64,000 nucleotides of DNA, taken from assembly GCF_900187295.1 (NCBI RefSeq), contig NZ_LT906473.1:1240001-1304000 (forward strand). The letters run 5' to 3'. The notes beneath the pieces were generated by a model, which saw only the letters and a program-made list of their open reading frames with translations, did not search any database and had not been told where the DNA came from. Source of the DNA: Corynebacterium cystitidis (GTDB taxonomy: Bacteria; Actinomycetota; Actinomycetes; Mycobacteriales; Mycobacteriaceae). Of the stretch, positions 61,203-64,000 are shown piece after piece; within the stretch, counting starts at the first letter, position 1, and each line of letters opens with the position of its first letter. A program made the translations under genes and the position numbers.

Positions 61203-61252
61203 CGGTTGTCAGTTTTTGAATTTTCTCGCGCGAAAACGAGAAATGACAACCG
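61203..61252. repeat. composite inverted repeat
   Basis: CGGTTGTCA (61203-61211) pairs with TGACAACCG (61244-61252), and TTTCTCG (61222-61228) with CGAGAAA (61237-61243). The right arms touch, while the left arms are separated by 10 nt (GTTTTTGAAT). Lies in the 324-nt gene-free stretch 61068-61391, where I see no other feature except the tRNA terminator. Confidence 0.5.
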
Positions 61253-61317
61253 AGGAGAACAGGGAACCGAGCCTAGAGGGACCGGGCGCGCATGGAGGGT
61301 TAAGCGTACATAGAGAA

Positions 61318-61355
61318 AACGAGGCAGCCAGTGAAATAACACCAGCCGCCTCGTT
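61318..61355 (-). terminator. terminator of tRNA-Glu
   Basis: AACGAGGC (61318-61325) and GCCTCGTT (61348-61355), with further G-T-containing pairing inside, form a stem of about 16 bp. On the minus strand it is followed by TTCTC, just downstream of the tRNA. Confidence 0.7.
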
Positions 61356-61391
61356 AAAAACTAAAGCGGTTCGGCACGAGCCTGACCGCTG

Positions 61392-61464
61392 TACCCCGTG
61401 CGGGGTTTGAACCCGTGTTACCGCCGTGAGAGGGCGGCGTCCTAGGCCACTAGACGAACGGGGC
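61392..61464 (-). tRNA. tRNA-Glu (CTC)
   Basis: 73 nt. Acceptor GCCCCGT/ACGGGGT with the G1-T72 pair common in actinobacterial tRNA-Glu. Anticodon stem CCGCC/GGCGG with loop CTCTCAC gives anticodon CTC, reading GAG. T loop TTCAAAC. CCA not encoded. Confidence 0.95.
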
Positions 61465-62310
61465 ATTGCGCTCGCATTTGCGACGTGTTAACAGTAAATG
61501 AACACACAGACACCCCCACAAATCACCTGGACCCAGCACAGAAACGGAACAAGCGCCCGTCGTTCAGCCCTCCTGCCGGGCGGAGCGAAGCGACGCACGC
61601 ACGTGCAAACGCACCCCAGCGGAAGTCTGGGGGTGCGCGATGTTGAACCGTCGCTTCGCTAAAGATGATTTCTACTGAGCTGCAGGTCGTTCGGGCGGAA
61701 GTGTCTCTGGCCCGGGTTCGTGCTCACCCGTAACCACGTCCGCAATTCTCAAGTGGTTGACTCGCGAGGCTTCAGTACATGCCGTCTTTGTGGTGCGTTC
61801 GCGGTGTCGGCGAGCTAATCAACTTCTTCGTCCGGTTCTAGCTCCTTGGCTTCCCGCATCTCTGGCGACTGTGAAGCTCGGATTATGGCTATGCCGCAGT
61901 TTCTCCGGGTTGTAGAGGTTGATCAGCATGGTTACGATTAACGCAATCCTGATCGTTTCCGATCGATGCCATCTAATCTCCTTTCTGCCAACTGGTTCAT
62001 TACCACCCACCATAATCTGCACGCAGTGGGAAAATTAGGGCTTTTCAAATGCTACGAGTGGTCTTACCCTGCTACTGAAGATTTACGCTGTTTGGGGTTT
62101 TCGTACGATGTGCTGGTCGGGGGTAGAAACACGGAAGCGCACCTACCATGGTGGCGGTGCGCTGATCCGAGCGGACCCAAGCTCAACCCCGCGCCACACG
62201 TGACGCAGGGGGCTTGGCGTGCACGTTAACCATAGGCAAACCACCCTCATTCCGCGCGCGGATGCGGGATTCGGGGGTAACAGACTTCACCTATGGTTCA
62301 TATAGGCTGT
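61465..62310. other. 846-nt region without recognisable genes
   Basis: Open frames here are short and overlap on both strands without ribosome sites or known motifs. Visible structures are a GC hairpin (GCACCCCAG 61611-61619 with CTGGGGGTGC 61627-61636) and a 9-bp inverted repeat AACCATAGG/CCTATGGTT (62228-62236 and 62290-62298, 53 nt apart). It looks like decayed DNA between tRNA-Glu and a pseudogene. Confidence 0.55.
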
Positions 62311-62829
62311 CTAAACGGTTTCAGACGCGTCACTCCCGGGGGTGCGGTACTCCCCCACAAAACGATCAGCTTCAGCGCGGGTTGAAAAGACATGCACGGT
62401 AACGTCGTCAAGTGCACGGAGCTTATCGACGATCGCGGGGCGCAACGTCTGCGGAAATTCCTGAGCGAACTGTTCCACTTTCGGTGATGGGTGCTCGCCT
62501 TCCCACGGCACATCGTTACGAGGCGTGCCTCGCTGCCGTTCCAGACCATCGAGCGCTGTCTCCATGGAGTAGTCGAGGAAGAACACGGTATCGCAATGAT
62601 GCCTCCGCAAATCCATGGTCTGGTTGTAGGTGCCGTCAAGGATCCACTCGTCGCGGTGTTAAACGTTGAGTAGGCGCTGGCGGAACACACCACGTGACAC
62701 GGGAGTCTTATCGGCATTCCAGTACAGCATGTCCATATGAGTGACCTCAATGCTGGTCAGGGCGCTGGGCTGGTTGCTGTAGTGCGTTTACCCGGTGCCT
62801 GGGACACCGAACACTGTAATCCGTTTCAC
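62311..62829 (-). pseudogene. broken adenylate kinase/P-loop kinase-like gene
   Basis: From GTG 62829 the frame reads VKRITVFGVPGTG and then TAA, exactly where the Walker A Lys (normally AAA/AAG) should be, followed by T. Further on a shift is needed to reach DEWILDGTYNQTMDLRRHHC, FFLDYSMETALDGLER and a C-terminal VHVFSTRAEADRF. These match small ATP-binding kinases of the FlaR/adenylate-kinase-like group. One stop plus at least one frameshift make it non-functional. Confidence 0.75.
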
Positions 62830-62893
62830 GATTAATCACCTCGCCAAAACTCAGCTTGACCTTAACCAGAGTGGGCTATATCCCCGTAGTTGG

Positions 62894-64000
62894 TTAATTA
62901 CGTGGTTTAACAAACGGGAAGGCCAGCACCTCACGGATTGTCGTTGACATCAGCAGCAACACCAGCCTGTCAATACCCATCCCCATTCCACCGGTGGGCG
63001 GGAACCCGAATTCCAGGGCCGTCAAGAAATCCTCATCGACTTCCATGGCCTCCACATCACCACCGGCGGCCAACAAAGACTGTTGTTCTAGGCGGGCGCG
63101 CTGTTCCACAGGATCAGCAAGCTCGGTGTAGGCCGTTCCCAATTCCATACCAAAAGCAACCAGATCCCAGCGCTGAGCAATCAGCGGCTGCTCAGGATCC
63201 GCCATTGTCAATGGTGAGGTTTCAGTGGGAAAGCCCGCATAAAACGTTGGGGCCACCGTGGTTGGCTCCACCAATTCGTCGTAAAGCTCCGTGACCAGAT
63301 CCCCAACCGAGGAAGGCTGCAGCCCGTAGCGCTGGGCTAAGTGCTGGTAGCGCTCAAGGGGTGCAGCCAGATCGATCGTTTCTCCGACGGCTTCGGACAC
63401 TGCTTCGACAACATACACCACCGGCCACGGCTTTCCCAGGTCTACGCTCGACCCATCCGGGGCGTCAAGGATGAGCGAGCCGTGGACGGCCAGGGCAGCT
63501 GCGCGCACAATTTCTTCGGTGAGCTCACGCATCGTATCCCAATCGCCAAAGGCTTGATAGACCTCGAGGGAGGTAAATTCAGGGTTGTGGGTGGCATCGA
63601 CACCTTCATTGCGGAAATTACGGCCAATCTCGTAGACCTTCTCAAAACCGCCCACCACTAACCGCTTTAGATAGAGCTCGGGGGCAATCCGCAACGTCAG
63701 GTTTTGGTCATAGGCATTAATGTGGGTACGGAAAGGCCTAGCGTTGGCACCACCATGGATCGTTTGCAGGATCGGAGTTTCCGCCTCCAGGTAACCGTGT
63801 TCCTGTAACACCGAGCGCACCGCCGCGACCGCTTGGCAGCGGGCAATAAATATGCGGCGCGCATCAGGGTTGAGCGCAAAATCCATGTGACGCAGCATCG
63901 CACGAGTGTGAGGATCTGCCGAAGCCACCATGGGCACCGGGACAAGACATTTCGCCGCCATTTCCCACGACTGCACCAGCAAAGAAGGATGCCCCGTACG
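62894..64000 (-). CDS. lysX: bifunctional lysyl-PG synthase / lysine--tRNA ligase LysX, C-terminal part
   Basis: The frame stays open to the window edge (RTGHPSLLVQSWEMAAK), so the N-terminal MprF-like membrane domain and part of the OB fold lie outside. The visible part is the class II LysRS catalytic domain: motif 2 region YEIGRNFRNEGVDATHNPEF, TPILQTIHGGANARPF typical of LysX rather than LysS, and motif 3 GGMGMGIDRLVLLLM. LysX charges tRNA-Lys and transfers lysine to phosphatidylglycerol, lowering membrane charge and giving resistance to cationic peptides. Confidence 0.9.
   Translation of the reverse strand, partial: RTGHPSLLVQSWEMAAKCLVPVPMVASADPHTRAMLRHMDFALNPDARRIFIARCQAVAAVRSVLQEHGYLEAETPILQTIHGGANARPFRTHINAYDQNLTLRIAPELYLKRLVVGGFEKVYEIGRNFRNEGVDATHNPEFTSLEVYQAFGDWDTMRELTEEIVRAAALAVHGSLILDAPDGSSVDLGKPWPVVYVVEAVSEAVGETIDLAAPLERYQHLAQRYGLQPSSVGDLVTELYDELVEPTTVAPTFYAGFPTETSPLTMADPEQPLIAQRWDLVAFGMELGTAYTELADPVEQRARLEQQSLLAAGGDVEAMEVDEDFLTALEFGFPPTGGMGMGIDRLVLLLMSTTIREVLAFPFVKPRN

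Noticed and set aside
61819..62229. Short ORFs of 67 and 87 codons on opposite strands in the gene-poor region
   Set aside because: They overlap each other, lack ribosome-binding sites and known motifs, and the surrounding DNA looks decayed.

Overview
The window reads as a piece of a Corynebacterium chromosome (moderately GC-rich Actinobacteria). Pointers are a corynomycolyltransferase, LysX, IclR-type LtbR divergent to leuCD, an actinobacterial HelD, many genes whose -10 box lies only 6-9 nt before the start codon (leaderless transcripts), and gene orders shared with mycobacteria. Two such conserved blocks are visible: lysX / infC-rpmI-rplT / tsnR / pheST with uvrA-uvrB-coaE-rpsA-polA, and coaD-rsmD-recG-yloV-ung-thiL with ddl-gpsA-mutT1-leuDC-ltbR.

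Layout. 1-3.7 kb: the 3' end of a Pls/PosA-type nonribosomal peptide synthetase (six membrane segments around three soluble beta-helix domains), translationally coupled to a multi-TM acyltransferase-like protein. 3.8-10.5 kb (minus): a small secreted protein, pheT-pheS, an rRNA methyltransferase, then rplT-rpmI-infC. infC starts with AUC and is preceded by a structured leader carrying an attenuator-like terminator. 10.8-23.7 kb: DUF2339 protein, uvrA, glyoxalase II-like hydrolase, DoxX-like protein, HelD, two universal stress proteins, uvrB and coaE. 23.8-25.4 kb: an AT-richer island with its own promoter and terminator. It encodes a MauE-type redox membrane protein and a Tat-exported precursor ending in a 12-cysteine domain, laid out like a halocin C8 precursor. 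25.5-31.5 kb: rpsA, a methyltransferase, a small repeat protein, polA and a tRNA-Leu(CAA) with a short variable arm.

31.9-39.9 kb (plus): a phosphate/envelope cluster (Na/Pi cotransporter, small acidic protein, PstS-like lipoprotein, DUF368 polyprenyl-phosphate transporter), a polar amino-acid ABC transporter and a DUF222/HNH protein. 40.0-46.4 kb: a tightly packed minus-strand run coaD-rsmD-recG-yloV-ung-thiL. 46.4-53.5 kb: DUF3515 protein, ddl, gpsA, mutT1, leuD-leuC and ltbR. 53.5-59.2 kb: TDT-family exporter with a divergent LysR regulator, a nucleobase permease fused to an OHCU-decarboxylase-like domain, a cysteine-synthase remnant and a mycolyltransferase. 59.3-64 kb: a decayed, gene-poor stretch with a transposase remnant, an AlbA_2 regulator preceded by 11-bp-phased repeats, tRNA-Glu(CTC), a broken adenylate-kinase-like gene, and the 3' part of lysX running off the window.

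The strongest signal outside the gene list is a dispersed 12-mer, GCTTNNCGACGA. I count at least 37 exact copies on both strands, in coding DNA of either orientation and in intergenic DNA. Roughly 0.1-0.2 copies would be expected by chance. It looks like a genome-wide DNA signal, for example one of uptake-sequence type.
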